A stretch of 30,000 nt of DNA, taken from Chondrilla cf. caribensis. Lineage: Eukaryota; Porifera; Demospongiae; Chondrillida; Chondrillidae. The stretch covers positions 1,020,001 to 1,050,000 of the forward strand of contig OZ026556.1 of NCBI GenBank assembly GCA_964020155.1, written 5' to 3'. The translations under genes were made by a program, and so were the position numbers. The notes beneath the pieces were generated by a model that was not told the origin of the DNA, searched no databases, and was given only the letters and a program-made list of their open reading frames with translations. Shown one piece after another: positions 29,923 through 30,000 of this stretch; the stretch's first letter is position 1; the number at the start of each line of letters is the position of its first letter.

Positions 29923-30000
29923 TTGGGCTTCGAGGTTATTACGTTTGGCATACCCGTTGTGCCCGAATTCCAGACCAATTTCTAATTCTTGGAATTTCAA
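29923..30000 (+). repeat. Dispersed repeat, diverged copy truncated by window end
   Basis: Same sequence as 26981-27058, carried along by the NBR1-like segmental duplication rather than inserted independently. Confidence 0.65.

Larger units (their letters stand above)
28627..30000 (+). repeat. NBR1-like segmental duplication, copy 2 (runs off window)
   Basis: Counterpart of 25794-27060. The offset is 2833 nt at the left and 2771 nt through the UBA exon. It still matches at position 30000, so the right boundary is outside the window. Confidence 0.93.

Overview
The window is eukaryotic nuclear DNA from an animal. Every convincing gene is split by short GT-AG introns (about 75 to 1,260 bp), the coding matches are animal housekeeping or membrane proteins (exportin-6, UNC93 family, NBR1-like and ANKIB1-like pieces), and introns and spacers are full of GT/CA microsatellites, minisatellites, MITEs and a tRNA-derived SINE. 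Compact genes in AT-rich DNA would suit an early-branching metazoan such as a sponge, but that placement is a low-confidence inference; nothing here looks bacterial.

Layout. 1-4.8 kb: the last 11 coding exons of exportin-6 (XPO6) on +, with all exon phases consistent, ending at 4792. 4.55-6.34 kb: the convergent junction between XPO6 and the next gene has been duplicated, leaving a truncated UNC93-like terminal exon and a broken second copy of the last XPO6 exon. 6.06-22.67 kb: five complete UNC93-like membrane-protein genes, three on - (A 6063-7968, B 9680-12166, C 12391-15334) and two on + (D 16923-19237, E 19798-22671). All five have three coding exons, and the middle exon is exactly 265 nt with identical phases in each. 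B and C are a recent tandem duplication. Mobile DNA lies between them: a TA-flanked transposon carrying a PHD-like finger (8109-8985), foldback elements, and a dispersed repeat directly upstream of gene B.

22.7-30 kb holds AT-rich spacer, a ~187-bp satellite array (23408-25687), and two copies of the 3' end of an NBR1-like gene (UBA domain) in a segmental duplication that runs off the window. Between and inside those copies are a tRNA-like SINE, an ANKIB1-like pseudogene fragment, further copies of the dispersed repeat, and a 176-bp pogo/Tigger-like MITE. The MITE is present in one NBR1-like copy and absent, with an intact TA target, from the other.

The most notable points are the rigid gene architecture of the UNC93 array; the B/C duplication breakpoint three bases from the start codon, which gave gene B a new 5' flank made of a dispersed repeat; and the same repeat lying upstream of, and in the same orientation as, a second start codon (ANKIB1-like), with a conserved GGCCATCTTTT motif. 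That suggests a possible mobile promoter. Exon coordinates were worked out by eye from splice sites, reading phase and paralogue comparison; no search was run.
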